64,000 nt of DNA from DT-68 sp965263245 (GCA_965263245.1 CBDHHR010001146.1:62001-126000); one strand, 5' to 3'; positions 20,460 through 31,747 are shown, numbered from the stretch's first letter. A program made the numbers and translations. The notes: generated from the sequence alone by a model not told the origin.

Positions 20460-21156
20460 AAAACTTAAAAAAAGAGTTCTGCAAGCAAATCTTGAATTAT
20501 ATAAATTAAATTTAGCTATTTTAACCTGGGGTAATGTTTCAGAAAAATCACCTGATGGTACTTGTTTTGCAATTAAACCTAGTGGTGTTTCGTATGAAAA
20601 AATGACAGTTGAAGACATAGTTGTTTTAAATATGAAAGGTGAAATCATTGAAGGTAATCTTAAACCTTCATCAGATGCTCCGACTCATTTAGAACTTTAT
20701 AAAGCTTTTCCCAATCTTAAAGGTATTGTTCACACGCATTCACCTTATGGTGTTGCTTGAGCTCAAACCGGCCATGATATTCCTTGTTTTGGAACAACTC
20801 ATGCTGATAATTTTTACGGACCAATTCCGTGTGCTCGTTCACTTACAAAAGAAGAAATTGAAAAAGAATACGAAAAAGAAACAGGATTTGTAATAATTGA
20901 AGAATTTAAACAACGTGACATAAAACCTGAATATGTTCCGGGAATTCTTGTTAAATTTCATGGTCCTTTTTCTTTTTCAACTAAATCAGGTATCCATGCT
21001 GTTGAATTAGCTCAAATACTTGAAGAAGTTGCTAAAATTGCTTTGTTTACTAAACAAATTGATAAAGATGCAAAAGTCATAGATGAATTTTTAAAAATAA
21101 AACATTACAAAAGAAAACACGGCAAAAGATCTTATTACGGACAAAAAAAAGATTAA
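20452..21156 (+). CDS. ulaF: L-ribulose-5-phosphate 4-epimerase
   Basis: A 234-residue class II aldolase-fold epimerase (AraD/UlaF). GNVSEK and KPSGVSYEKM bind phosphate, APTHLELY holds the acid, HTHSPYG two zinc His and VKFHGPFSF the third. It forms D-xylulose-5-P, which enters the pentose phosphate pathway; rpiB at 36949 belongs to the same pathway. AAGGAAAAAC upstream is the Shine-Dalgarno, inside the end of ulaE. Confidence 0.93.
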
Positions 21157-21179
21157 ATATTTTATTTTTATAACTAAAA

Positions 21180-21220
21180 AAGAATGTTTTAATAAGAATG
21201 TTTTAATAAGAATGTTTTAA
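21180..21220. repeat. Tandem repeat, 14-nt unit x3
   Basis: The unit AAGAATGTTTTAAT is repeated nearly three times just after ulaF. A second short repeat, TTTTTGAAAAACTATT twice, lies near 21360-21390. Both sit in a 250-nt non-coding gap and have no clear function. Confidence 0.8.
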
Positions 21221-21407
21221 AAATTTAAAGCATCATTTATAACAATAAATATAAGACAAATAATATTACTTATTAGTTTTTAATTACATATATAGGTGAT
21301 ATTTCAAAAAATAAGATTTATAATTTTTAATAATGAACATCATAAAAAAACAATGAGCTTTTTGAAAAACTATTTTTTGAAAAACTATTAATTAAGAAAG
21401 GATAAAC

Positions 21408-21614
21408 ATGTTTGTAATTTTCATAACAATAGCAGTAATTACATTTATTTCTGTAGTTTTAATTTTCATGTGAGTTTTATTTAAAAGTAGAAAAATAGTT
21501 CAATTTAAATGTGTTAGATGCAAAAAATTTATTTTTAACAAACCTGCTATAAATAAAAAAATTTCTCTTTGTTCTTCTAAATGTAAAAAAGAATTTGAAA
21601 AACATAATAAATAA
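21408..21614 (+). CDS. Small membrane-anchored Cys4 zinc-ribbon protein
   Basis: A 68-residue protein. Residues 1-24 form one transmembrane helix containing a TGA-encoded Trp. The cytoplasmic part holds CVRC and, 17 residues later, CSSKC, a likely four-Cys zinc site, in a Lys-rich context. AAGAAAGGATAAAC precedes the ATG. I do not recognise a named family; a membrane-tethered zinc ribbon is what can be seen. Confidence 0.75.
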
Positions 21615-21715
21615 TAAAAAATAAAAAAATGTTTTAATTTCTTAAATAGTTTAGAATAAAGAATGTAAATATTTAAAAAAATTAAAACAATAGGTGATTT
21701 AAAAGGTAAAACATT

Positions 21716-22579
21716 ATGGATAAAAACACGAAAATAAAAAACGTTATGGATAAAAAAAAGATCAAATATTTTTACTTTGATATGGATGGTACACTTTTAA
21801 ATGATCAAAAAGTTTTATCAGAAGAAAATATTTTTGCACTTAAAAAATTAATGCAAGCAGGTTATAAAGTCGGTCTTATTACTGGTCGACCTGATTATAT
21901 GATTAAAAAAGAAATGGCAAAAATTAAACCCAATTTACCACTTGTAAGTATTAATGGTGGAAAAATTATTGACACTAATAATAAAATTTTAAATTTTAAT
22001 TTAATTGATTCAAAAACATTTAAAAAAATATCAAATTTTTTAATGACTAATAATATTACATTTTTAGCTTATGGCGAAGATATAATGTATTACTATCTTC
22101 ACGATAAAAAGAATTCAAACTTTATTAACCGATATAAAAACACCATTAATAATCTTGAAACAAAATTTAAATGAGAGTTAAAATCATTTGGTTCTCTTGA
22201 TGTTGATTTTTATAAAATTTTTATTTTTACAAAAGAAATAACAAACGGTTTAACTACAAAGCTTAAAGAATTTATCAATACTTTTAATGATATTTATTGT
22301 GTAAACTCTGCTCCTGGTTCTTTAGACGTTATGCCTTCTGGCATTTCTAAAGGTTTAGGACTTAAAATTCTAGAGCAAAATAAAATTATTGATTTGAAAA
22401 AAACATTTGTTTTTGGTGATGCTGAAAATGACATTTCAATGTTTAAACTCGCTGCTATTTCAGTTTCCATGCAAAATGCTAACGAAATTGTAAAAAAAGC
22501 AACGACATTTGTTAATAAATTTTCTAATAACGAAAGCGGAGTTGCACTTTTTGTAAAGGATGTGATTTTTAATGACTAA
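21716..22579 (+). CDS. Cof-type HAD-superfamily phosphatase
   Basis: A 287-residue HAD hydrolase of the Cof/YcsE group. FYFDMDGTLLND is motif I with the nucleophile Asp, LITGRPDYM motif II, ISKGLGLKIL supplies the Lys and FVFGDAENDISMF is motif IV. A cap domain lies between. These enzymes dephosphorylate sugar or nucleotide phosphates; the substrate is not readable here. A second ATG at 21746 is possible but lacks a better ribosome site. The stop overlaps the next gene by 8 nt. Confidence 0.88.
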
Positions 22580-23015
22580 AATTACGATAAACAAAATTGG
22601 TGAAGCTTACTGATACATTCCCTCAATTGTTACAGCAAGTAGACACAAATGACACCAAAGACCTTACAAGACACTTAAAAAACTTCTTGTTAATGAAAAA
22701 CATTTAAGAGATAACTTACTAGTTCGTTTAAACACTGATAAAGATTTAAAAATTTTTAATGCTTTACAACAAATTAAAAACTTTCCGTTAACACTTAAAA
22801 AAGTTCAACTTGATGCGTTAAACCTTAAAGAAACTATTAAAATTGAAATTCCGGAATTAAAACCAGTTATTTATTTTGATTACAAAGCTTTAAAAGCTCT
22901 TAAACGTGGATTTTTACCATTTTTTAGTACAAAATTTTTAAATCAAGAATTTAAAGATGAAAAAGCTATTATTTGACGTAAAAGTGGTTTTATAGTATTT
23001 AAATTACCTAAATAA
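22572..23015 (+). CDS. Hypothetical protein coupled to the HAD phosphatase
   Basis: A 147-residue protein beginning within the HAD stop region (8-nt overlap). It contains three TGA Trp codons (AYWYIP, HKWHQR, IIWRK), which is why a standard-code reading shows nothing. It is basic, soluble-looking, with a strand-rich middle (IKIEIPELKPVIYFDYKALKA). I do not recognise it. Close coupling suggests a role linked to the phosphatase. Confidence 0.75.
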
Positions 23016-23037
23016 AAAAGTTTAAAATTAAAATAAT

Positions 23038-24030
23038 TTACATTTCAATTAAACTAATTAAATCATTAGGGTTTCCAAATGATATTCTCATTTTTGTGTT
23101 ATCTTTTAATTTTTTAAAATATTTTTCTTTATCAATTAAATATTTGTCTTTAATTGGATCATAATAATCATCATGCATTTTAAAGAAATAATCAAAATCA
23201 GAATGATTTAGATTATTTTTTTTAATAAAATTTTTAATTAGATCAATAGCATAATTTTCAATTTCTTTTTCATCTTCAATGTTTTCATAAAAATGAATTA
23301 GTTCATGCACTAAGGAAATAAGTCAACGGTATTCTCTTTTAAACATATCTGTTAAAAAAACGAATCGATTGTTTCTTCTAACAAAAGAAACCCCTTTCAT
23401 TGTTGAAGACTTGAAAAATGGTCCGTTTTTAAGAATTATTCCACGGTTTCAAAGTTCTTTTTGAATTTTTTCAATTCTTTCTTCAATATTATCTTTTGGT
23501 TCAAAGAAAATTTCAAAAACCTTTTTATAAACTGTTTTTTTTGTTGATTTTTTAAAATTATTTTGATTTTTTATATTTTTATGTTTTTTATACATTAAAA
23601 TTAATCATAATTTTGCTTTTGGTCTTTCTTTATATTTTGAATATGAAATTGATGAATTAAGAATGAATTTTTCAAAATTTTCAAGAGAATCACCATCAAT
23701 GTTTTTATTAATAATGTTAATTTTAGAAAAATCACTCATAAGTTCAAATTCTTTAATTCCATCAAGAAGTTTTGTATTTTCCATATTACTTGTCTCTAGA
23801 TTTTTAATTTTATTGTATGTTCTAATTAAAAAATCTTCATCATCTTTAAAATCATCAAAAACTTTTGCTAGTTTTTGTGAATTTAATGAAGTAATAGTAG
23901 TTTTACCATTAATAATTTTTGATAATGTTATTTCATCTATTCCAGAAAGCAAACTAACTTCTTTTTGCGAGTAATTACTTTCTTCAATTTGTGATTTGAT
24001 TATATCTCCGATAATTTCTTTTGCAACCAT
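23038..24030 (-). CDS. higA: HigA-like antitoxin: XRE helix-turn-helix fused to ImmA/IrrE metallopeptidase
   Basis: A 330-residue two-domain protein. Residues ~10-65 form an XRE-type HTH (YSQKEVSLLSGI, LSKIINGK). The C-terminal part is an ImmA/IrrE (COG2856) zinc peptidase: WLISLVHELIHFYE gives HELIH (His242, Glu243, His246). In-frame TGA codons at 23605-23607 and further down are Trp; read otherwise, the gene falls into separate pieces. It lies 3 nt downstream of higB, the usual toxin-first HigBA order. It probably represses the operon and neutralises the toxin; the peptidase domain may control its turnover. Confidence 0.8.
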
Positions 24031-24033
24031 AAT

Positions 24034-24342
24034 TTAATATTTATGAGGATGAATTTTTATTATTGTTATTTCTTTTTCTTCTAAAAAATTTTTAGGATTT
24101 TTAAATTTAAAATTAACTCTTCATTTTTCATTGATTCTAAAACTACCAATATTTTTTAATTTTTTTAATTTTTTAATTCTTAATCCCTTATTTTTTTGAA
24201 CTTTAGCAATATTTTTAGAATTAGTTATATAAATTATATTTTTTATAAATTGTATAAAACTAACATCTGGAAATTCTTTTTCAAAAATTTTTTGATTTTC
24301 ACAAATATTAAGCAATGATTTGCTTTCATATTTAATGATCAA
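24034..24342 (-). CDS. higB: HigB-like toxin (RelE/HigB fold mRNA interferase)
   Basis: A 102-residue protein. LRIKKLKKLKNIGSFRINEKWRVNF-type spacing (Leu-rich strand, small loop, SFRINEKW-RV, F strand) and the C-terminal HPHKY match HigB 'killer' proteins, which cleave mRNA on the ribosome. The Trp is a TGA. The start is a TTG at 24340-24342 preceded by GGAGAAA; I found no in-frame ATG that fits. It is followed by the HTH-ImmA antitoxin. Catalytic residues vary in this family, so activity is inferred. Confidence 0.72.
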
Positions 24343-24397
24343 ATTTCTCCTTCTTTCCCCAAACCTTTTATTCTTTTTTATTATATAGAATACTAAG

Positions 24398-24406
24398 ATT
24401 ATAGCA
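24398..24406 (-). promoter_or_regulatory. Extended -10 promoter of higBA
   Basis: On the minus strand the sequence is TGCTATAAT, an extended -10 box, about 55 nt before the TTG start of higB. No clear operator palindrome is visible, though autoregulation by the HTH protein would be expected. Confidence 0.6.
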
Positions 24407-24429
24407 TAAATTTATTAGTTGATAAATAT

Positions 24430-25806
24430 TTATTTTAATCTTTTTAAAATTAAATCTTTACCAAATAAATATATGGATTTAGCAAGTTCAGGACCATGGT
24501 CTTGATAAGTTGTTATTAGTCTAATTGGCATAAATAAATCTTTACCTTTTTTATTAGTAATTTTTTTGGTTTTATTAATTGCTTCTTGAATATTTTCTAA
24601 TGTAAAATCATATTTATTAATTAATTTACTAAATTCTTTTACTACATCATTTTTTTCCATTTTTTTAACAGTTTTATCTTCGTATATTTTAAATGCTTTT
24701 TGAATTTGTTTATAAGTTATTGCGTTTTGTTTGTAAGTATTGATAAAAAGTTTTTTTCACTCATTAGGTTTATTTTTTAAATTTAATTTTTTTTCTATTT
24801 CTTTTTCACTTTGGTTTTTAATATACTCTTTTGAAAATCAATTCATTTTGTTAAGATCAAACTTTGTAGATGATTTTGAAAGTCTTTCAACAGAAAAACT
24901 TTTAATTAATTCTTGGTGAGTCATAATTTCTTTAGCTTGAGGGTGAGTTCAACCTAAAAGCGCTAAAAAATTAAAAATTGCGTGAGGATGATATTTTTCA
25001 TTTTTATAATCTTCAATAAACTGTTTTAAATTGGTGTCTCTTTTAGAAAGTTTTTTACCTTCTTGATTTGTAATTATTGTTAAGTGTCCAAAACTAGGAG
25101 CTTCTCAGTTTAATAAATCATATAACACGAGTTGTTTGGGAGTGTTGGTGATGTGTTCTTCACCTCTTAGTACGTGCGAAATTTCCATCTCATGATCATC
25201 AATTACCACCGCAAAGTTATAAGTTGGATAGCCATCTTCTTTTTTAATTATAAAATCCCCGATGTCTTTGGTGTTAAAAGTAATTTTTCCTCTAACAACA
25301 TCTTCTCAAGAGTAATTTTTATTTTCAGGAAGTGAAATTCTGATTGAATATTTATTTTGTTTATCGCGCTTATTTTTTTCTTCTTGAGAAATTTTTAACC
25401 ATTTTTTATCATACCTAAAAGAATGAATTCCCTTAAGTTTTTGTGCTTCTTTTTGTTTTAGAATTTCTTGTGGAGTATCATAAGCTTTATAAGCATAACC
25501 TTTTTTGATTAGTTCATCAATGATTTGGTTATACCTTTTTATTTTTTGAGTTTGTTTGTAAGGACCATATTTTTCATTTAGTTTTTCAGGTGATTCATCA
25601 AAAGTTATTCTTAATCATTTTAAATTATCCACTTGTGATTTTTCGGCATTTTCCACGTTTCTTTTAACATCGGTGTCTTCAATTCTTAAAATAAAATCAC
25701 CACCATGGTGTTTTGCAAATAAATAATTGAATAATGCTGTTCTTGCACCACCAATGTGAAGCTTACCCGTTGGAGAAGGAGCGTATCTAGTTCTAATTCT
25801 TTTCAT
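24430..25806 (-). CDS. gltX: Glutamyl-tRNA synthetase
   Basis: A 458-residue class I synthetase. RTRYAPSPTGKLHIGGARTA holds the HIGH-like signature and GKKLSKRDTN the KMSKS-like loop. I checked the whole minus-strand frame: only TGA (Trp) interrupts it. TAAAAT ends 7 nt before the ATG, so it is predicted leaderless, and its promoter abuts the divergent prfA promoter in a 33-nt gap. Mollicutes usually lack GlnRS, so it may also misacylate tRNA-Gln; that is not visible here. Confidence 0.94.
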
Positions 25807-25839
25807 ATGTTAATTTTATCATTTATAATTAAATGTATT
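25807..25839. promoter_or_regulatory. Back-to-back promoters gltX / prfA
   Basis: In 33 nt lie TAAAAT for gltX (complement of 25813-25818) and TATAAT for prfA (25824-25829). Both are close to their start codons (7 and 11 nt), so the two -35 regions must extend into the opposite gene or be absent. Confidence 0.65.
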
Positions 25840-26919
25840 ATGGAAAAACAAATGTATAAATCGCTTTTAGAAATAAAAAATAAATATGAAGAGTTAGAAA
25901 AAAAAATTAATTCACCTGAAATTACAAGTGATATTAAAAAATACACTAGTTTATCCAAAGAAATTAATTCAATTAAAGACATCGTTAAGGTTTTTAAAAA
26001 ATATTTGTTATTTGAAAGATCAAAAAAACAAGCAAACGAGATTTTAAAAAGCAAAAATGATGATGAAATTATTGAAATGGCAAAATCTGAAATTGAAGAA
26101 GCAAATTTTCAAATGCCTTTATTAATTGAAAAGTTAAAAATTTTACTCCTTCCTAAAGACGTTAATGATGATAAAAATGTAATTATTGAAATTAGAGGAG
26201 CAGCTGGTGGAGACGAAGCAAATATTTTTGCTGGTGATTTATTTGAAATATATAAAAAATGGGCTTCAAATAATTCAATGAAAATCACTTTATTAGATTC
26301 TTCAGTTGGTTATTCAGGAGGTTTTACTTTACTTGTTTTTAAAATTGAAGGTCAAAAAGCTTATTCAAAACTTAAATTTGAATCAGGGGTGCATAGGGTT
26401 CAAAGAATTCCTTTAACCGAAACTCAAGGAAGGGTTCACACTTCTACAGCAACGGTAATAGTTATGCCAGAAGCTGATAAAACCGTTGAAATTGAAATTA
26501 AAAAATCAGATATTAAAAGAGATACCTATAGAGCTTCAGGTGCTGGCGGACAACACGTAAACACCACAGATTCAGCTGTAAGATTAACCCATTTACCAAC
26601 GGGTATTGTGGTTCAGTCCCAAGATGGTCGTTCACAACTTTCTAATAACGAAATTGCGATGCAACAACTTAGAACAAAGCTTTATGAATTAGAAGTTAGA
26701 AAAAAACAAGAAAAATCTTCAACGTTTAGAAAACTTGGTGGTTCTGGTGCAAGAAGTGAAAAAATTAGAACTTATAACTATCCACAAGATAGAGTAACTG
26801 ACCATAGAATTTCGTTTTCTACATCTTTAAAAACAATTTTAGACGGAAAAATTGAACCAATTATTAACGCTTTACTTGCTTTTGAACAAAAAGAAAAAAT
26901 AAAAGAATTAGGAATTTAG
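25840..26919 (+). CDS. prfA: Peptide chain release factor 1
   Basis: A 359-residue RF1 recognising UAA and UAG. RASGAGGQHVNTTDSAVRLTH contains the GGQ motif, methylated by PrmC (encoded at 31760). RF1 is the only release factor expected where UGA means Trp, and no prfB is seen here. Start at 25840 (MEKQMYK) because the upstream in-frame extension runs through the gltX promoter. Length is normal. Confidence 0.96.
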   Translation: MEKQMYKSLLEIKNKYEELEKKINSPEITSDIKKYTSLSKEINSIKDIVKVFKKYLLFERSKKQANEILKSKNDDEIIEMAKSEIEEANFQMPLLIEKLKILLLPKDVNDDKNVIIEIRGAAGGDEANIFAGDLFEIYKKWASNNSMKITLLDSSVGYSGGFTLLVFKIEGQKAYSKLKFESGVHRVQRIPLTETQGRVHTSTATVIVMPEADKTVEIEIKKSDIKRDTYRASGAGGQHVNTTDSAVRLTHLPTGIVVQSQDGRSQLSNNEIAMQQLRTKLYELEVRKKQEKSSTFRKLGGSGARSEKIRTYNYPQDRVTDHRISFSTSLKTILDGKIEPIINALLAFEQKEKIKELGI

Positions 26920-26968
26920 TTTTTTATTTTAAAAGTAATATAATATTTATTATAAAAGGAAATTAAAA

Positions 26969-27997
26969 ATGAAAATAGCAGTATTTGATACAAAAAATTA
27001 TGATAAAAAAACGTTTAGACATTTTAATAAAAACCATATAATTGATTTTTTTAAAATAGAACTTAAACCACACACAGCAATAAGAGCAAAAGATTATGAT
27101 GCAATTTGTGCTTTTGTTAATTCTAATGGTTCAAAAGAAACATTAAGCGAACTTAAAAAAGCAGGAGTTAAATATTGGTTTCAAAGATCAGCTGGTTATG
27201 ACAATGTTGATTTAAAAAGTGCAAAAAAATTAGGAATTAGAGTTTTTAGAGTTCCTGCATATTCGCCAGAAGGCGTTGCTGAACACGCAATGACTTTATT
27301 GATGGCTTTAAACCGAAACATTCACCTAGCTTCTAACAGAACAAAAATTGGTAATTTTTCTTTAAGTGGACTTCAGGGTGAAACATTGATTAATAGCACA
27401 ATTGGTGTAATGGGAGCTGGTAGGATTGGCCAGTGCTTTATAAAAATTTGTAAAGGTCTTGGTTCAAAAGTAATTGTTTATGATGATTATGTAAAAAATA
27501 GTTCCCCAAATCTTGCAAAAGATTTAGGATTTAAATTTGTTGACAAAACAACATTATTTAAAAATTCAGACTATATTTCTTTACACATGCCATTATTTCC
27601 GTCTACAAAATACATAATTAATAAAGACGCTATTAAAGATATGAAAAAAAACGTTTTAATAATTAACACTTCAAGAGGAGCACTTATTAACACCGAAGAT
27701 TTAATTTGAGGGTTAGATAATGGTTATATAAGAGGAGCAGGACTAGACGTTTACGAAAATGAAACAGGTTGATTTTTTATTGATCATCAAGATGACATTA
27801 TAAAAGACAAAATACTTTCAAGACTTATGATGCATAGAAACGTTATTTTAACTTCTCATCAAGCATTTTTTACTAACCTTGCTTTAAACGAAATTAGTAA
27901 TTCTGTACTTGACACTGCCAATTTGTTAGAACAAGGAGAAACAAACATTAAAACAGAGTTATTAATTCAGGATGATGGCATAGTTATTAACGGTTAA
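26969..27997 (+). CDS. D-2-hydroxyacid dehydrogenase (D-lactate dehydrogenase-like)
   Basis: A 342-residue NAD-dependent enzyme. GVMGAGRIGQ is the Rossmann loop, NTSRGALIN holds the substrate Arg, GLDVYENE the Glu and LTSHQAFFT the catalytic His; RSAGYDNVD is a substrate-site segment. The C-terminal half matches LdhA-type D-lactate dehydrogenases, which regenerate NAD+ from pyruvate. Two TGA codons (Trp) occur in the last third. AAAGGAAATT precedes the ATG. Another 2-hydroxyacid substrate cannot be excluded. Confidence 0.85.
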
Positions 27998-28050
27998 TTT
28001 TTTAAAATTTTATAATTTAAAATATAAAATTTATTATAAAAGAGTAAAAA

Positions 28051-30756
28051 ATGAAAATAAAATTATCAAAACGTAAAAAAATTATTTTATTGTTATCGAC
28101 AATAGGAGTTTTAGTTCCTTCAATTGCCACTCCGATTATTGTTATTAATAATAAAAAGAAACAAAAAAATGCTGAAGATAAAAAAGATGTAAAAACAGTA
28201 ATTAAAATTCTTGAAGAAAAATTACTTTCTAAAAGACAAATTGAATTAAGTAGTGGTTCAAACGGTAAAATTGTTGCTAACAACCAAGAAGAAATTATTA
28301 AGAAAATTAAAGAATTAATTGGTAATGAAAATTTAAAAAACGTTTTAATTGAAATTTTAATGGTTAATGATCAAGAAATATCTCCTGATTTTCAAAAAAT
28401 TAAAGTTAAAGTTTCAAAAGGAAACTATTCTCAAGAAGTTAATGAAGATAAAACAATATTTGTTAAAAGAAGTAGAACAACTTCTGAATTAGCTTTAATT
28501 GATATTAATTCAATTAAAAATGCTTTAGAAGCTTTAGCAGCAAAAGTAGTAGATGTTTATACAATTGGAGCTATTGACCAAAAAATTACTACTAATAAAT
28601 TAGAAATATTAAAAACTATTAAAAAAATAAGTAATTTTCCCAAAGATTTAAAAGAAGTAAAAATTGAAATTGAAAATTCTGAAAAACTTTTACCTAGAAA
28701 TGACCAACAACCAGTTTCTGTTTTTGTTATTCTTTCAAAAAATGGTGTTTCTAAAAAAGTGTTAGGGTTTAAAGCTAAACAAATGTCAGCTTTACAAGCT
28801 AATAATTATGAGCTTAATTTAATTAAAACCACTTTAGAATCTTTAAATAAAAAAACAGTAGAAGTTTATTCTTTTGATGCTGTTGACCAAAAAATTACTA
28901 CTAATAAGTTAGAAATATTAAATGAAATTCAAAAACTAGATGGTTATCCTCAAGATTTAAAAGGAGTAAATGTTGAAGTTAAAAATTCTGATGCTCTTTT
29001 ACCTTTAAATAATCAAGAACCAGTTAACATTACTCTTATTCTTTCAAAAGTTGGTGCTTCACCCAACAACATTGAATTAGAAGGATTTAGTGTTAAACAA
29101 CAATTTTACGTTATTGAAGATATTAAATCAAAAATAATTAATAAAGAAATTTTAATTAAATCTAGTGTTTCTACTCAAAATCCAGAAGAAGTTCAATCAG
29201 CAATTTTACAACAACTTAAAATTGAAAATGATACTTTAACAAATGAAGATATTCAAAAAATATCAATTAATATTTCCTCTTTAGAAAAAGGTGTAAGAAC
29301 CGAAGTAGAACTAACAATTACTTTTAAACAAAGAAGTAAAAAAATAACTATTCACGTTGAAAAACAAGATTTATTAAAAGGTTTAGAAATTCTTAACGGA
29401 AATTCAGGAACAATTTTTGAAGATGATTTTGGTAACCTTTGAATAATGGCAATTCGTCAAAGAATTCTTACACCAAGACTTTTTGTTCTTAGAAAAGGAA
29501 GTAATTCATGAACTAAAGATACTAGTTCTGGTTTAACAAAAAATTCAAATATTACTGATGGAATAAACGGAACAATTTTTCAAGATAAGTTTAAAAACCT
29601 TTGAACAATGGGGAAAGGAACAAAACTCCAAGTTCTTAAAGTAAATAAAAATGGTGATGGTTATGATGAAGAAACAGGTTGAATTGAAAATACAAGTGAT
29701 CAATTATTAACTGGTTCTAATATAACTGATGGTGAAAAAGGAACGATTTTTCAGGATGATTTTGGTAATCTTTGAATAATGGGAATTGGAACAAAACTCC
29801 AAGTTCTTAAAGTAAACGAAAATGATGACGGTTATGTAAATGAAGGATGAACTAATAATAATCAATTAAACGGCGAAACATTATTACAAGGTTCTAACAT
29901 TAGTAATGGTGAAGATGGAGTAATTTTTCAAGATAGATTCAAAAACCTTTGAGCAATGGGGAAAGGAACAAGTCTGCAAGTGCTTAGAGCAAATGTAAAT
30001 AAAAAAGGTTATGATGAAAGTGTTGGTTGAAGTAGTGCTATTAATAATGGTTTAACAAATGGTTCAAACATTGAAAATGGTTATGGGGGAACAATTTTCC
30101 AAGATGATTTTGGTAACCTTTGAGCAATGGGTTCTTCAATAACTAAAGATGTTGACGGAACTGAAAAAACTATTCATACAAAGCTTCAAGTTCTTAAAAT
30201 AAACCAAAATAAAGATGGTTATGTAAATTCCTGAACTAATGATAACAGCGAAGATGGAGAAGCATTATTAAAAAATTCAAACATTAATAATGGTGCAAAT
30301 GGAGAAATTTTCCAAGATGATTTTGGGAATCTTTGAACAATGGGAACCGGAACAAGTCTGCAAGTTCTTAGAGTAAATGCACAAAAAAATGGTTACCGTG
30401 AAAATATTGGTTGAATTAATGATAATTCTGCTCTTGGATTATTAAATGGTTCAAATATTTTAGATGGAGGTGAAGGAATAATTTTTCAAGATGATTTTGG
30501 TAACCTTTGAGCAATGGCTGATTCAAAGCTGCAAGTTCTTAAAGTAAACAAAAATAGTAAAAATGGTTATGCTAATCTTTGAACTGATGATGATTCTGCA
30601 ACAGGATTATTAAAAGGATCAAATATTGAACAAGGTTATGCAGGAGCAATTTTCCAAGATAGATTCAAAAATCTTTGGGTAATGGGAGCAAATAAAAAAG
30701 TTCAAGTTCTTAAAATAAAATCAGATAATTCTTACGATGAAACATGAGAAAGTTAA
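28051..30756 (+). CDS. Mvsp-like surface protein with eight propeller-type repeats
   Basis: A 901-residue protein. The N-terminal leader (KIILLLSTIGVLVPSIATPI, no lipobox Cys), the KDVKTVIKILEEK segment and two ~105-residue units ending in KQ match the surface proteins at 10471. The second half is different: eight units of ~40-65 residues each carrying a GxIFQDDFGNLWxMG core and LQVLKVN, like blades of a two-component-regulator-type beta-propeller. Each blade has Trp encoded by TGA. There is no T-tract cassette; the promoter is TATAAT-like and ordinary, so expression is probably constitutive. A surface binding protein is a guess. Confidence 0.7.
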
Positions 30757-30800
30757 TGATAGTTAAATTTTGTAAATAACATTTAATATATAATTTTTTT

Positions 30801-31673
30801 ATGAAAAATATAAATAACGATCAAACAAATTATAAAAAACACAAAATAGAAAGTTTTAAAGATGAAACTTTATACCAATACGTACTAAAAAATGTTAACA
30901 AATGAAACGGATGAGATAATTTTTTTCTTAAAGATGATGTTAAAAAAACTTTAAAAGAAATATCTGATTTTTTAAACGATGAAGTTGAAAAGAAAAATTA
31001 TGCAATTTCTCCTGTTTTAGATGAAGTTTTTGCATCTTTTATTAAAACAAACCCAAACACATTAAAAGCTTTTATTTCAGGTCAAGATCCAGCTCCTGAA
31101 CCACATTTAGCTGATGGTTTATCTTTTTGTGTTAGAGGAATTAGTACTTCACATGTACCTTCAATTCAAAGAGTTTTATTAGAGTTAAATAACGATGGAT
31201 ATAAATGTGATCCATTAAACGGTGATACATCAAAATGAGCTGATAACAACGTAATGATGTACAATGATGCTCTAACAATTCCTTTTGCTTCAGGTTCAAA
31301 AGAAGGCATAATTGGAGCTCATATTGAAATTTGAAAAACTTTTTCACAAAAATTATTTGAATTTATTGATAAAGAATTAAACCAACCAATTGCGTTTATT
31401 TTATGAGGTTCAAGAGCAATTAAAAACAAAAAATACATTATAAATTCAAACCATAAAGCATTTATTGGTGGTCATCCTTCACCAGAAGCAAAAAGTGAAA
31501 ATTTCTTTTGTAAAAAATACTTTAGTGCAACTAATGAATTTTTAAAAACCAACAAAGTTAAACCAATTGATTGAAATTTAACACCTAATTATTCAAAATT
31601 TAAAAAAGGGATTTACCATTGAGCTTCTGGTAACAAAACTTCTAAATGAATAAGTATTTGTAAAAATAGTTAA
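30801..31673 (+). CDS. ung: Uracil-DNA glycosylase, divergent
   Basis: A 290-residue protein with the Ung family-1 landmarks: ISGQDPAPEPHLADGLSFCV in the GQDPYH position, MMYNDALTI for the uracil-binding Asn, and GGHPSPEAKS for the catalytic His loop. Asp96 is kept, but the Tyr that follows GQDP in normal Ung is Ala98. It is longer than E. coli Ung (229) at the N-terminus. Excision of uracil from DNA is the expected role; the Ala could relax the block against thymine. TATAAT at 30789-30794 ends 7 nt before the ATG. Confidence 0.82.
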
Positions 31674-31695
31674 AAAATTTAAATGTTAGATCAAG

Positions 31696-31739
31696 AAAAA
31701 TAAATGTTTTAGCTTTAAAAACAAGACATTTATTTTTTT
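31696..31739 (+). terminator. Intrinsic terminator after ung
   Basis: AAAAATAAATGT (31696-31707) pairs with ACATTTATTTTT (31727-31738), ending in a T run. Confidence 0.75.
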
Positions 31740-31747
31740 AGTTTATG

